64,000 bases of DNA, from assembly GCF_000159135.1 (NCBI RefSeq), contig NZ_GG667528.1:25358-89357 (forward strand). Direction: 5' to 3'. Source of the DNA: Corynebacterium striatum ATCC 6940 (GTDB lineage Bacteria; Actinomycetota; Actinomycetes; Mycobacteriales; Mycobacteriaceae). Below the pieces are notes generated by a model. The model saw only the letters and a program-made list of their open reading frames with translations. It did no database searches and was not told the origin of the DNA. This document shows positions 17,504-25,026 of this stretch, in pieces; the first letter of the stretch is position 1, and every line of letters begins with the position of its first letter. A program made the position numbers and the translations under genes.

Positions 17504-18817
17504 ATGGTCAATTTTCCACACCTAGACACAATTGACGCTGCGCAATGGCCAAGCGTGGCGAATGTTCCTTCAGTGAGCTTTGGGCAGTTTAAAGCCCGAC
17601 GCGCAGAGGCGGAATTTGCCAAGACATGCGACCTGGCGGAGATCGACCTTGATCCGGAAACGGATTCAGAAGACGGTCCAGACATGGAGGTCCTACACGA
17701 TGCGCTGTTTACTCGCATTGCGGCTACGGGATGGCTTGGTTTTGCGGAGTCTTATCTAGCAGGCGAATGGACTATGGAAAACTCGGAGAAGCTGGTGAAG
17801 GTTTTACGCTGCCTGCTGCAGACTGGGTATCGGCCCAAGGCTAAGGACCTTGCACCGGAACTTTCTGCTCCGGGGGAGCTTCCTGTGGAGCTGGTCCGGT
17901 TATATGCAGGTGACGGGTATACACACAGCGGTGGCATTTTTGCCAGTGGGGTTCCCACGACGGTCCGCGAGGCGGTTCCTAGCTTTAGCCAACAGGCGGG
18001 CAGGAAAGAGCCTAAAGAACACCTTGTTGACGTAACTAAAGTCAGTGAGCCAACGAGCGTGGATCGTAGTGATCTGCGGGACGGCCAGCGGCGCAGCGCA
18101 CAGTGGCTCCTCGACGCCACGCATTCCGGTGCGGGTACGCATCTTTTGGTTTATCCCGCGACGGGGTTGAATGTGGCGGTGGAGGCTGTGAGTCGACGCG
18201 CAACGGTGGATGTGTTGACGGCCGATGCTGAGCAGCTTAACGAGTTCAACGAGATCTTGTTGCTCGAAGGCGCTGCGGATTCGGTACACGTGCAGCTTAG
18301 CGACGCCGTGATTCCTCACCCCAAGCAGTGGCGTGGGCGTTATGACGCGATTGTGAGCGTGGAGAAACTAGAGCTGCTCACTCCGGCTGAGCGCAAGCGC
18401 TTTGTGAGCGTCCTGGACCGTTCCTTGGTGCCAGGCGGGCGAGTTGCATTGGCCTCTACTTTTGCGACGGATGCGATGACGCCTGCTGGGCGGGCAGCAC
18501 TGCAGGTGCTGCGGGCTTATATCTGGCCGGGTTTGGATTACCCGACCATCGAGGAAACACACAAGCTCTTTGACAAGCAGTCCAATCTTCGCATCGTGGC
18601 ACAGACTCACGTGGGTAGCCATTACGCGGAGTCGCTGCGTGAGCAGCGTAGCTACTTTGACGGGCACCTGCGCGAAGCAGCAGCAGCGGGATTCGATCCG
18701 GTATTCCGCAGGCTGTGGACCTTCCAGTTCGCGTTGCGTGAAGCGCTCTTCGAGCTGGGCATGATCGACGCCGTACAAGTAACGGCGACCCATCGCAATC
18801 GCGGCGGCCGCCGTTAG
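17504..18817 (+). CDS. Cfa/UfaA-like methyltransferase-fold protein
   Basis: A 437-residue protein with the layout of cyclopropane-fatty-acid synthases and mycobacterial UfaA1. The N-terminal region contains FTRIAATGWLGFAESYLAGEW, and a Rossmann-like methyltransferase domain covers about residues 195-430. The usual SAM-binding motif I (LDxGCGxG) is replaced by LLVYPATGLN near residue 212. The family signature after strand 4 reads IVSVEKLEL rather than the usual EMIEHV. The late part (QRSYFDGHL, FRRLWTFQFALREALFELG) is still Cfa-like. The gene may encode an inactive or altered paralogue acting on membrane lipids. It starts at an ATG preceded by AAGGAGA and is divergent from ndh. Confidence 0.75.
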   Translation: MVNFPHLDTIDAAQWPSVANVPSVSFGQFKARRAEAEFAKTCDLAEIDLDPETDSEDGPDMEVLHDALFTRIAATGWLGFAESYLAGEWTMENSEKLVKVLRCLLQTGYRPKAKDLAPELSAPGELPVELVRLYAGDGYTHSGGIFASGVPTTVREAVPSFSQQAGRKEPKEHLVDVTKVSEPTSVDRSDLRDGQRRSAQWLLDATHSGAGTHLLVYPATGLNVAVEAVSRRATVDVLTADAEQLNEFNEILLLEGAADSVHVQLSDAVIPHPKQWRGRYDAIVSVEKLELLTPAERKRFVSVLDRSLVPGGRVALASTFATDAMTPAGRAALQVLRAYIWPGLDYPTIEETHKLFDKQSNLRIVAQTHVGSHYAESLREQRSYFDGHLREAAAAGFDPVFRRLWTFQFALREALFELGMIDAVQVTATHRNRGGRR

Positions 18818-18883
18818 GCTGCAATCGGCCACGCAGTAGCCCCAGGCAGGGTTAAGGGGCTAACTGGCTAAGAGGATAAGCGG

Positions 18884-21805
18884 TTAAGGAGTAACCACAG
18901 GGCGCGAGGCGCGCTCGAGCAAGACAGCGATGGAGTCGTAGCTCTTGCCGGAGATCATCTCCAGGCCCATCTCACAGGTGCGGTTATCGGAGACATAAGC
19001 ATCGAAGTGCTCAGCCTCGAGGGAAGCGCGCTCCTCACGGGTAGCCGATTCCACCAGCTCTGGGTGGAGCATGATGCGGTCACCGGCGGAGCCACAGCAC
19101 ATAGCGCCTTCTGGAACCTTGGCATGGCCACAGAGGTTGGCCAGCTGCACCAAGTCATCGCTGATGCCCATGTGCGCAGTGGAACAGGTTGGGTGAACGG
19201 CGATGGTGCCCATGTTCTGGACGATCGGTAGGTGAGGGGCAACCTCATCGCGTAGCCACTCGACGACGTCCATGATGCGCAGCTGGGACCATAATTCCTT
19301 GTCCGCTTCGGAGAGCGCCTCTGGGACACTGTCGAGCAAGCCGTGGGTACAGCTGGCGGCATCCACGATGATGGGGAGCTTGCCGTGCTCAGACCAGTGC
19401 CACAGGTCGCGGACGATCTTGGTGGCCTGGTATTCGAAGCCCTCGGTGTAGCCCTTAGAAGACCAAGGAGTACCGCAGCAGTCGCCTGCTACATCATCCG
19501 GGATCCACACCGGTTGTCCGGAACGGCGGCCAAGTTCGACGACGGCGCGCGGCAGATCCACCGAATCCGGGGCGGCGCCAGCAGGGCGGCCAAAGATGCG
19601 GTTGATGCAAGCCGGGAAGTACAAGGCCTGTGCGCCTTCACGCGGTGTCTCCGGTAGACGGGACGCACCCTTAGGGAGTGGACCTGGCACGGTGGGCAGC
19701 AAGTCAGGGGAGATGACGTTGCGGGCCATGTTGGCGCCGAGCTCAAGTGGCTTGTGCGGAATCTTATTGGCGGAAATGACGCCAGCACGCGCGAGCTTCT
19801 CGACGAGCGCCCAACGCTGCGCGGTCGACAGGGCTACCTTCTCGGCCTTGGGGCCAGCTTCCTGCTTGCGCAGCTGCTTCATCACTGCGCCGGTGTCGAT
19901 GCTGATGGGACACGGAATGGAACAGGTGCCGTCCGCCGCACACATGTCGACGGCATCGTACTGATATTCCTCTTGCAGCTGGCGCAGGACCGCAGAGCCT
20001 TCTGGTTGGCGGGCCATCTCGCGGCGCAAGACGATGCGCTGACGTGGGGTGACCGTGGCGTGGCGGGACGGGCAAACGGGTTCGCAGAAGCCGCACTCCA
20101 CGCAAGGATTAATCATGTCCTCGACCTTGGGGAAGGACTTGAAATTCTTCAGGTGCACGGACTTGTCGCGGGTGAGCTTCACATTTGGCGCGAGGATGCC
20201 TTGCGGGTCAATCATGTTCTTGACTCCCCAGAAGAGCTCGAAGGCTTCGGAGCCCCACTCGTGCTCGAGGAATGGAGCCATGTTTACGCCGGTACCGTGC
20301 TCGGCCTTCATCGAACCTTGGTACTTGTCGATGACCAACTCAGCCAGCTCGTCCAGGAAGCTGGCATAAGATTCGCGTTCTTCGTCTAGATCGAAGCGCG
20401 GGGTAAGGAAGAAGTGCAGGTTGCCGAAGGCGGCGTGTCCCATCACCGACTCGGGGTAGCCATACTTGTGCTGCAGATCCAGCAAATCGGCGGCTGCGTT
20501 GCCTACCTCTGCGGGCGGGAAGCAGACGTCCTCGGTGATGTAGGTGGTGCCGTTCGGGCGGTCGGCTCCGAGCAGGCCGTACAAACCGTTGCGGAGCTCC
20601 CATGCGCCGCGCATGCCCTCTGGTGTGGTCTCGAATTCGAGTGGGCGTAAAAGCGGCGCGTCCTTGAGGACCTCCTTGAGGCGCTCCATCGCGGATTCGA
20701 GATCGGCGAGGTCGGTGCCGCCTACCTCGACGAGCAGTGCTGCTGCATCGTCATCAAGGTCGATCCAGGACTTTGGCGCGTGGGCGTAGTGTTCTGCCGA
20801 ACGGCGCATCACCGGTGCGACGAGGAGTTCGCAGGCTTCAGCGCCGGCCTCCATGATTGGGTGCACGAAGTTGGCTGCATCGCGCAGGTTCGGCAACTCG
20901 ACCCAGGTCGTGGCCTTGACCTTGGGAAGTTTTACCGTCTTGATGACGGACTCGACGATGGCGCCGAAAATGCCTTCGGAGCCGACGAGGAGGCGCTTTA
21001 GGATCTTGACCGGCTCGTCCTCGTCGAGGAAAGCGTCAATGCGTAGGCCGTTGGTATTGCGGATGGAGAACTTCTTGCGCAAGAACTCCACCATCTCGGT
21101 GTTCGCTCGCAGGCGGTCGCGGAAGGCGAGGAGGTTGGCGTGAAGTTCAGGCTCCTGTGCACGGAAGGCATCGTCGCCGCGAGCGGTATCGACAATGGTT
21201 CCGGAGGGCAAGACGAAGACGAGCTCATCGACGCAGTGGTAACTATCGCGCTCCAGCGAACAGCGCATGCCGCCGGAGTTGTCGGCGAGGACGCCACCGA
21301 TGGTGCATACAGAGGTTGATCCTGGGTCCGGGCCGAGCATGAATCCGTGCCGGCCGAGGACTGCCTGGGCGTCGCCAAGCACAACGCCTGGGCGGGACCA
21401 CAGCTTGCTGCCGCCATCCCTGACCTCCATGCCGGTGAAGTTGGTCTTCACATCAACCAAGATGTCATCTGACATTGCTTGGCCGTTGAGCGAGGTGCCC
21501 GCGGCGCGGAACGTCATGTGGCGGCCGTTCTCGCGGCAGTAGGTCATGAGCCTAGACAAGTCGCTGGCACTACGCGCTGACACTACGATTTGAGGAATGG
21601 ATCGGTAGGGGCCGGCGTCGGAAGAGAATCGGACAAGGTCTGATAGGCGTCCGTGCACGTTTTCCGGACCGACGATGGCCTCCATGTCTTTGATGAGCGA
21701 CATGGGGGAGCCGTTGGTGTACTTCGCTGGTACAGCATCTGCCTGGCTCGTTGATCCCTGTGGGCGAGAGATCTTTGTTGAATCGGGACTCAGAAGCTTT
21801 TGCAT
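18884..21805 (-). CDS. FAD/Fe-S 2-hydroxyacid dehydrogenase (D-lactate/glycolate oxidase type)
   Basis: A 973-residue flavoprotein. An FAD_binding_4 domain covers about residues 60-280 (FRAAGTSLNGQAMSDDILVD, CTIGGVLADNSGGM), followed by an FAD-oxidase C-terminal domain to about 550. A ferredoxin-like domain has two cysteine clusters: CVECGFCEPVCPS near 567 and CAADGTCSIPCP near 622. Two CCG heterodisulfide-reductase-like segments follow (CCGTPW near 775, CCGSAGDR near 905). This is the single-chain architecture of YdiJ-like and actinobacterial D-lactate or D-2-hydroxyglutarate dehydrogenases, which pass electrons to quinone. The exact substrate is not clear. The 5' side carries a GlxR-like site. 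Confidence 0.85.
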   Translation of the reverse strand: MQKLLSPDSTKISRPQGSTSQADAVPAKYTNGSPMSLIKDMEAIVGPENVHGRLSDLVRFSSDAGPYRSIPQIVVSARSASDLSRLMTYCRENGRHMTFRAAGTSLNGQAMSDDILVDVKTNFTGMEVRDGGSKLWSRPGVVLGDAQAVLGRHGFMLGPDPGSTSVCTIGGVLADNSGGMRCSLERDSYHCVDELVFVLPSGTIVDTARGDDAFRAQEPELHANLLAFRDRLRANTEMVEFLRKKFSIRNTNGLRIDAFLDEDEPVKILKRLLVGSEGIFGAIVESVIKTVKLPKVKATTWVELPNLRDAANFVHPIMEAGAEACELLVAPVMRRSAEHYAHAPKSWIDLDDDAAALLVEVGGTDLADLESAMERLKEVLKDAPLLRPLEFETTPEGMRGAWELRNGLYGLLGADRPNGTTYITEDVCFPPAEVGNAAADLLDLQHKYGYPESVMGHAAFGNLHFFLTPRFDLDEERESYASFLDELAELVIDKYQGSMKAEHGTGVNMAPFLEHEWGSEAFELFWGVKNMIDPQGILAPNVKLTRDKSVHLKNFKSFPKVEDMINPCVECGFCEPVCPSRHATVTPRQRIVLRREMARQPEGSAVLRQLQEEYQYDAVDMCAADGTCSIPCPISIDTGAVMKQLRKQEAGPKAEKVALSTAQRWALVEKLARAGVISANKIPHKPLELGANMARNVISPDLLPTVPGPLPKGASRLPETPREGAQALYFPACINRIFGRPAGAAPDSVDLPRAVVELGRRSGQPVWIPDDVAGDCCGTPWSSKGYTEGFEYQATKIVRDLWHWSEHGKLPIIVDAASCTHGLLDSVPEALSEADKELWSQLRIMDVVEWLRDEVAPHLPIVQNMGTIAVHPTCSTAHMGISDDLVQLANLCGHAKVPEGAMCCGSAGDRIMLHPELVESATREERASLEAEHFDAYVSDNRTCEMGLEMISGKSYDSIAVLLERASRPVVTP

Positions 21806-22169
21806 ACATTCAACTTAGTCCCAGATATCTGTTGACCGATAGTAAGTGTGGCTAATGTCACCTTCGTTTAACCGCGGTTGGGGGCGGCGAGTTTAGACCC
21901 CTTCATTAGCGGTATCCCAACGTCCGAAACTGCTAGTTCATTTAACGGGATGTTGTGCTATGGTTTGGAAATCAATCAATCCATAGAAAGATATTCACCA
22001 CGTCGGTGGGATCGGGAAAGGGAAGTTGGGCTCAGGGGTGTCGTTCCTGGGGGCAAGGTCCCTAACCTTTACCCCCACAGATTCCACTCACAATGAAGGT
22101 GCCTGATGGCAAGCCGGACATGCGAGTGGGGAAGAGGTGGGTAACTTCCAAGTAGTAAGGGCGAGCCAC
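21806..22169. other. Structured intergenic region between the dehydrogenase and the symporter
   Basis: This 364-bp divergent region holds a GlxR-like site at 21847-21862 and, from about 22000, a series of inverted repeats before the symporter gene. Hairpins visible on the plus strand include CAGG/CCTG around 22034-22052, a stem with AAGGT/ACCTT and GGGGG/CCCCC arms at about 22050-22080, and CCACTC/GAGTGG around 22083-22130. A 20-codon frame (22093-22155) lies inside. No known riboswitch consensus could be fitted by eye. Confidence 0.5.
21847..21862. promoter_or_regulatory. GlxR (CRP-type) operator-like site
   Basis: TGTGGCTAATGTCACC agrees with the corynebacterial GlxR consensus TGTGA-N6-TCACA except at one position in each half. 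It lies about 42 bp upstream of the FAD/Fe-S dehydrogenase start and could serve that gene, the symporter, or both. Confidence 0.4.
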
Positions 22170-23198
22170 ATGTCGAGTATGACTTCTCACCAGTATGGAG
22201 TAGCCGATCCGTCGGCGGCGCAGGAAGCGCAAAGCAGCTCTGAGAAGCTAGCGGTTTACGCATTTCCCATCGTGATTGTGCTGTGTGCAATTGCAGCCTT
22301 CATGAGTCCGTCGACCTTTGTCCCGGTTAGCTCTTATACGAGCCAGCTGCTTATGGTCATTATGTTCTCGATGGGTCTTACTCTGACGACCCCGGATCTT
22401 GCGCTCGTTGCCAAGCGTCCATTGCCCATCCTTATTGGCGTTGTATGCCAGTTTGTGGTTATGCCGACCAGTGCGGTGCTTGTTGCTAAGCTGCTGGGGC
22501 TTAACGACGCCGTTACCGTCGGTCTAATCCTGCTTGGTTCGGTTCCTGGTGGTACGGCATCCAATGTCATGGCGTACTTGGCAAAGGGTGACGTGGCGCT
22601 GTCTGTCGCCATGACGTCCGTTTCTACCTTGGTTTCCCCAATTATGACGCCACTGTTGATGCTGTGGCTGGCGGGGCAGAGCGCTGAGGTTGATGGAATG
22701 GGCATGATGTGGTCGCTTGTTCAGACGGTTCTCATCCCGGTTGCACTTGGCCTGTTGCTGCGCGTTGTGGCAAGCAAGGCGGTTGATTATGTCATCCCGG
22801 TGCTGCCGTGGGTGGCTATCGTCGGTATTGGTGCAGTGGTTACTGCGGTTGTGGCAAAGTCGCAGGATAAGCTGCTGACGGTTGGTCTTGTTGTATTCCT
22901 CGGTGTGGCCATTCAGAATGTCATCGGATTCCTCTTTGGTTACTATACGGCGAAGGTAACTCGTCAGCGCGAAGCAGCAGCGCGTACGACGGCTATCGAG
23001 GTTGCCACCCAGAACTCCGGTTTGGCCTCCGCGCTGGCGCTGCAGTTCTTTACGCCTGAGGCTGCATTGCCAGGCGTTGTGGCAGCCGTGTGGGCGAACA
23101 TCACGGGCGCGGTATTCGCAGCACTCGTCCGCCGTAAGCCTTTGCCTGCTGAGGAGGCCCCAGAGGAACTACTGAATGAGCCGGCGCACGTGAGCTAG
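22170..23198 (+). CDS. Bile acid:sodium symporter family (BASS) transporter
   Basis: A 342-residue integral membrane protein with about nine or ten hydrophobic helices. The family segments include QLLMVIMFSMGLTLT, LGSVPGGTASNVMAYLAKGD and ATQNSGLASALALQFF; the last is the crossover region that binds sodium and substrate. Bacterial members move bile acids, pantoate/ketopantoate or other organic anions; the substrate here is unknown. The ATG at 22170 follows AAGGGCGAG and gives a short polar N-terminus; a GTG at 22137 would add 11 residues. A long structured leader precedes it and a perfect palindrome follows. Confidence 0.85.
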   Translation: MSSMTSHQYGVADPSAAQEAQSSSEKLAVYAFPIVIVLCAIAAFMSPSTFVPVSSYTSQLLMVIMFSMGLTLTTPDLALVAKRPLPILIGVVCQFVVMPTSAVLVAKLLGLNDAVTVGLILLGSVPGGTASNVMAYLAKGDVALSVAMTSVSTLVSPIMTPLLMLWLAGQSAEVDGMGMMWSLVQTVLIPVALGLLLRVVASKAVDYVIPVLPWVAIVGIGAVVTAVVAKSQDKLLTVGLVVFLGVAIQNVIGFLFGYYTAKVTRQREAAARTTAIEVATQNSGLASALALQFFTPEAALPGVVAAVWANITGAVFAALVRRKPLPAEEAPEELLNEPAHVS

Positions 23199-23212
23199 TT
23201 GTGAGGTCAGGT

Positions 23213-23234
23213 GGGCCCCTTATATAAGGGGCCC
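23213..23234. terminator. Perfect 22-bp palindrome after the symporter gene
   Basis: GGGCCCCTTAT and its exact complement are joined without a loop, 15 bp after the symporter stop. No T run follows, so it could be an inefficient terminator, an mRNA 3'-end stabiliser or an operator. Confidence 0.45.
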
Positions 23235-23263
23235 GGGGGATAACGACACAAATCCTAAATGAC

Positions 23264-23277
23264 ATAATGTACATTAT
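23264..23277. promoter_or_regulatory. 14-bp palindrome, possible operator
   Basis: ATAATGTACATTAT is a perfect AT-rich palindrome of the kind bound by TetR- or MarR-type dimers. No target promoter is evident nearby. Confidence 0.3.
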
Positions 23278-23590
23278 CGGACAATTATTGAATAGTGGCG
23301 TTACGTCTATACGTCCCTGTGCATCTATATCGATTTGTCGGCACTCACGTATCAATTAGTTCTTGTGACGCGCATTTCCCCGGCTGGGTGCAGACGTCGC
23401 CGAGCGGCTTGGCTTTGTCCTGGGCTACTCGCGCGGCTCAACTCGTTGGATTTATATTGACCCGGTTGTTGGTCTGGCTTGTTGGTCCGACTGCTTGCCC
23501 CCGGTTTGGGTCCGGTTTTGGTCTGGCTCGGACGCGGTGGCTGAATTTGGGCTTTTTCGGCTTTTGGGGTTGCTTCTGCCCTAACTGAGT

Positions 23591-23631
23591 ACACCACCGT
23601 TTAATGTCACTGTGACGTTAAACGGTGGTGT
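23591..23631. terminator. Large inverted repeat, possible bidirectional terminator
   Basis: Perfect 14-bp arms ACACCACCGTTTAA / TTAAACGGTGGTGT, with GTCAC/GTGAC pairing again inside the loop. It lies downstream of the 54-residue membrane protein gene on the minus strand. The T run expected of a strong terminator is absent. Confidence 0.45.
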
Positions 23632-23653
23632 GAGTGGGAATTGCGGGTGTGCT

Positions 23654-23818
23654 CTAACGGCGGTTGTATGCAGTGATAAGTTGCCAGCCCGTAAGAATGC
23701 CGAGCAATACTGCGATGCCAAGGAGTAGCCACATTTTCTGGAAGCCGACGAATACTGCGAAGCTAATGAGCACCACGAGTCGGAACCAGATGACTGGGAT
23801 TAGATGTTGAGAGTTCAT
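23654..23818 (-). CDS. Small membrane protein of 54 residues
   Basis: A short frame beginning MNSQHLIPVIWFRLVVLISF and ending in TAYNRR. Two hydrophobic helices (about residues 8-25 and 29-47) are separated by a short polar turn containing FQKMW, and the C-terminus is basic, which suggests a hairpin with both ends inside. It lies 34 bp downstream of the YceI-family gene on the same strand, so it is probably in that operon. No family is recognised. Hydrophobicity, the clear ATG and the operon position favour a real gene, but no strong ribosome binding site is visible. Confidence 0.6.
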   Translation of the reverse strand: MNSQHLIPVIWFRLVVLISFAVFVGFQKMWLLLGIAVLLGILTGWQLITAYNRR

Positions 23819-23823
23819 GCCTG

Positions 23824-23859
23824 CGTATTGCTAGTTACTTCCGTATTGCTAGTTACTTC
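23824..23859. repeat. 18-bp exact tandem duplication at the 3' end of the yceI-type gene
   Basis: CGTATTGCTAGTTACTTC occurs twice in direct succession (23824-23841 and 23842-23859). The right copy contains the stop codon and penultimate codons of the YceI-family gene. The left copy repeats them outside the gene. Confidence 0.9.
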
Positions 23860-24551
23860 TGAAGCGTGACGCGAATGTTTACTTCGCCTTCTTTTTCAAT
23901 CTTGGCCGCGATCATCTCTGGAGTCTCAATTCCGTAATCTAGACGGTTGACCGGAATGTTGCCGCCCATAACGATGGTCTCACCGTCGCGAACAACGTCG
24001 AATTCCTGGGTGACCTTCTTGGTCTTGCCCTTGATCGTTAGGTCGCCGGTCAGCTTAACCTTGGCCACCGAGCCGTCGTCTGGCACTGCAGAAATATCAG
24101 CAGGCTCAGTCAGAGTGAACGTGGCTTCAGGGAATTGGCGCGTGATAAACAGCTTGTCCTTCATGTTTTGGTCACGAACCTTTTTATCCGTGGTCAAGGT
24201 GGTCATGTCCACGGTGATCGTGCCTTCTTCGATCTTGCCGTCTTTAATGACAGCCTGGCCGGTCACGTCCTTGGTGGAGCCGGAGGTCGTGGTCTTCTCA
24301 GCAGGCAGAACCTCGTTGATGGTGAAACCAACCGAGGTGAAATTATGTGGCGTACCAGCAACAACGTTCCAGGTGCCATCGACATCGGTGCTAGCTGGCT
24401 TGGTGTGCGCTGCATCAACAGGCTTTGTCTGGACACCACGGCCCATGTAAATCGAATAGAACAACGGGCCAAGTGCAACCACCGTGGCGACGAGAATTAG
24501 CACCACGAAAATGGAAATGACCAGCTTGCGGTTACCTAGAAGTTTCTGCAT
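23853..24551 (-). CDS. Membrane-anchored YceI-family protein
   Basis: A 232-residue protein with an N-terminal transmembrane anchor (about residues 11-33) after a basic start, then a YceI lipocalin-like beta-barrel domain (about 55-230). Family landmarks are DGTWNVVAGT near the domain start, the DMTTLTTDKKVRDQNMKD region, and GDLTIKGKTKKVTQEFDV. YceI proteins bind isoprenoid or other amphipathic lipids and are exported. It is 6 bp downstream of the Cys-cluster gene, so the two are co-transcribed. Confidence 0.88.
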   Translation of the reverse strand: MQKLLGNRKLVISIFVVLILVATVVALGPLFYSIYMGRGVQTKPVDAAHTKPASTDVDGTWNVVAGTPHNFTSVGFTINEVLPAEKTTTSGSTKDVTGQAVIKDGKIEEGTITVDMTTLTTDKKVRDQNMKDKLFITRQFPEATFTLTEPADISAVPDDGSVAKVKLTGDLTIKGKTKKVTQEFDVVRDGETIVMGGNIPVNRLDYGIETPEMIAAKIEKEGEVNIRVTLQK

Positions 24552-24557
24552 TTTTCC

Positions 24558-24899
24558 TTATCTCAATTCCTCGAGCCGACGTGCCAAGGCGACGAGTTCA
24601 GAACACAGTTCCTGGAGCTCATCTCCATCTGCACCTTCCTTCGCTGCCATTGCGACGTCCTCGGCTGAGCAGCGTAGTTCAAATAATCCATCCCGCAATT
24701 CATCAGCACGCTCCGGAGTCATGATCACAGCGTTCTTCGGAATTGATGTACCCGAAACGTTATTACGCTGCTCATATGCGCGTTGCTTGCATGATGCGCT
24801 ACAGAATTTGCGAGGGCGTCCGCGCCCTCCTTGTGGGATCTCCTTGCCGCACCATTGACACGATGCGACAGCACGGTCGCGGCTAGCTTGACGGATCAC
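24558..24899 (-). CDS. Small protein with a CxxC...CxxxC cysteine cluster
   Basis: A 113-residue protein. The N-terminal part contains four cysteines at residues 14, 17, 33 and 37 (CQWC and CSASC) embedded in a basic stretch with GGRGRPRKF, which suggests a zinc-binding nucleic-acid-contacting module. The C-terminal ~60 residues are predicted helical and acidic. No established function is known to me. It is co-directional with and close to the YceI-family gene and divergent from rbpA. Confidence 0.7.
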   Translation of the reverse strand: MIRQASRDRAVASCQWCGKEIPQGGRGRPRKFCSASCKQRAYEQRNNVSGTSIPKNAVIMTPERADELRDGLFELRCSAEDVAMAAKEGADGDELQELCSELVALARRLEELR

Positions 24900-24930
24900 C
24901 TGTTACACCTTAGTCCATTTAACCCGGGGT

Positions 24931-24959
24931 GGGAACAAACGCACGCTGTACTTCGTTAT
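24931..24959 (+). promoter_or_regulatory. SigH/SigR-type promoter of rbpA
   Basis: GGGAAC (24931-24936), 17 bp and CGTTAT (24954-24959) match the SigH/SigR consensus GGGAAY-N17/18-CGTT. It lies about 70 bp upstream of rbpA. In Streptomyces rbpA is a known SigR target, which supports the call. Confidence 0.7.
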
Positions 24960-25026
24960 ACTGTTAGTTTCTTGGGTGATTTATATCAACCCTTCCGAGC
25001 ACTCTTTATGAAAAGGATGATGTTGC

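Larger units (their letters stand above)
23235..23653. other. Non-coding region with palindromes and a G/T-rich tract
   Basis: About 420 bp without a credible gene. It holds a 14-bp palindrome (23264-23277), a plus-strand G/T-rich tract from about 23450 to 23580 with repeated TTGGTCTGGCT words, and a large inverted repeat at 23591-23631. Frames of 97 codons (plus) and 81 codons (minus) exist but are of biased composition and lack ribosome binding sites. Confidence 0.45.

Noticed and set aside
21878-22096. 72-codon frame in the symporter leader
   Set aside because: No ribosome binding site and no recognisable protein features; it overlaps the hairpin-rich leader.
22000-22169. Possible TPP riboswitch before the BASS transporter
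   Set aside because: The segment CCTGAT...GCG...GGGGAAG looks superficially similar, but the obligatory CTGAGA and GGGGTGC arrangement is missing. The clear TPP element at 15692-15773 shows what a real one looks like here.
23295-23588. 97-codon plus-strand frame in the 23.2-23.6 kb gap
   Set aside because: GTG start without a ribosome binding site and a G/T-skewed, Trp/Phe/Gly-rich translation; more likely a by-product of base composition.
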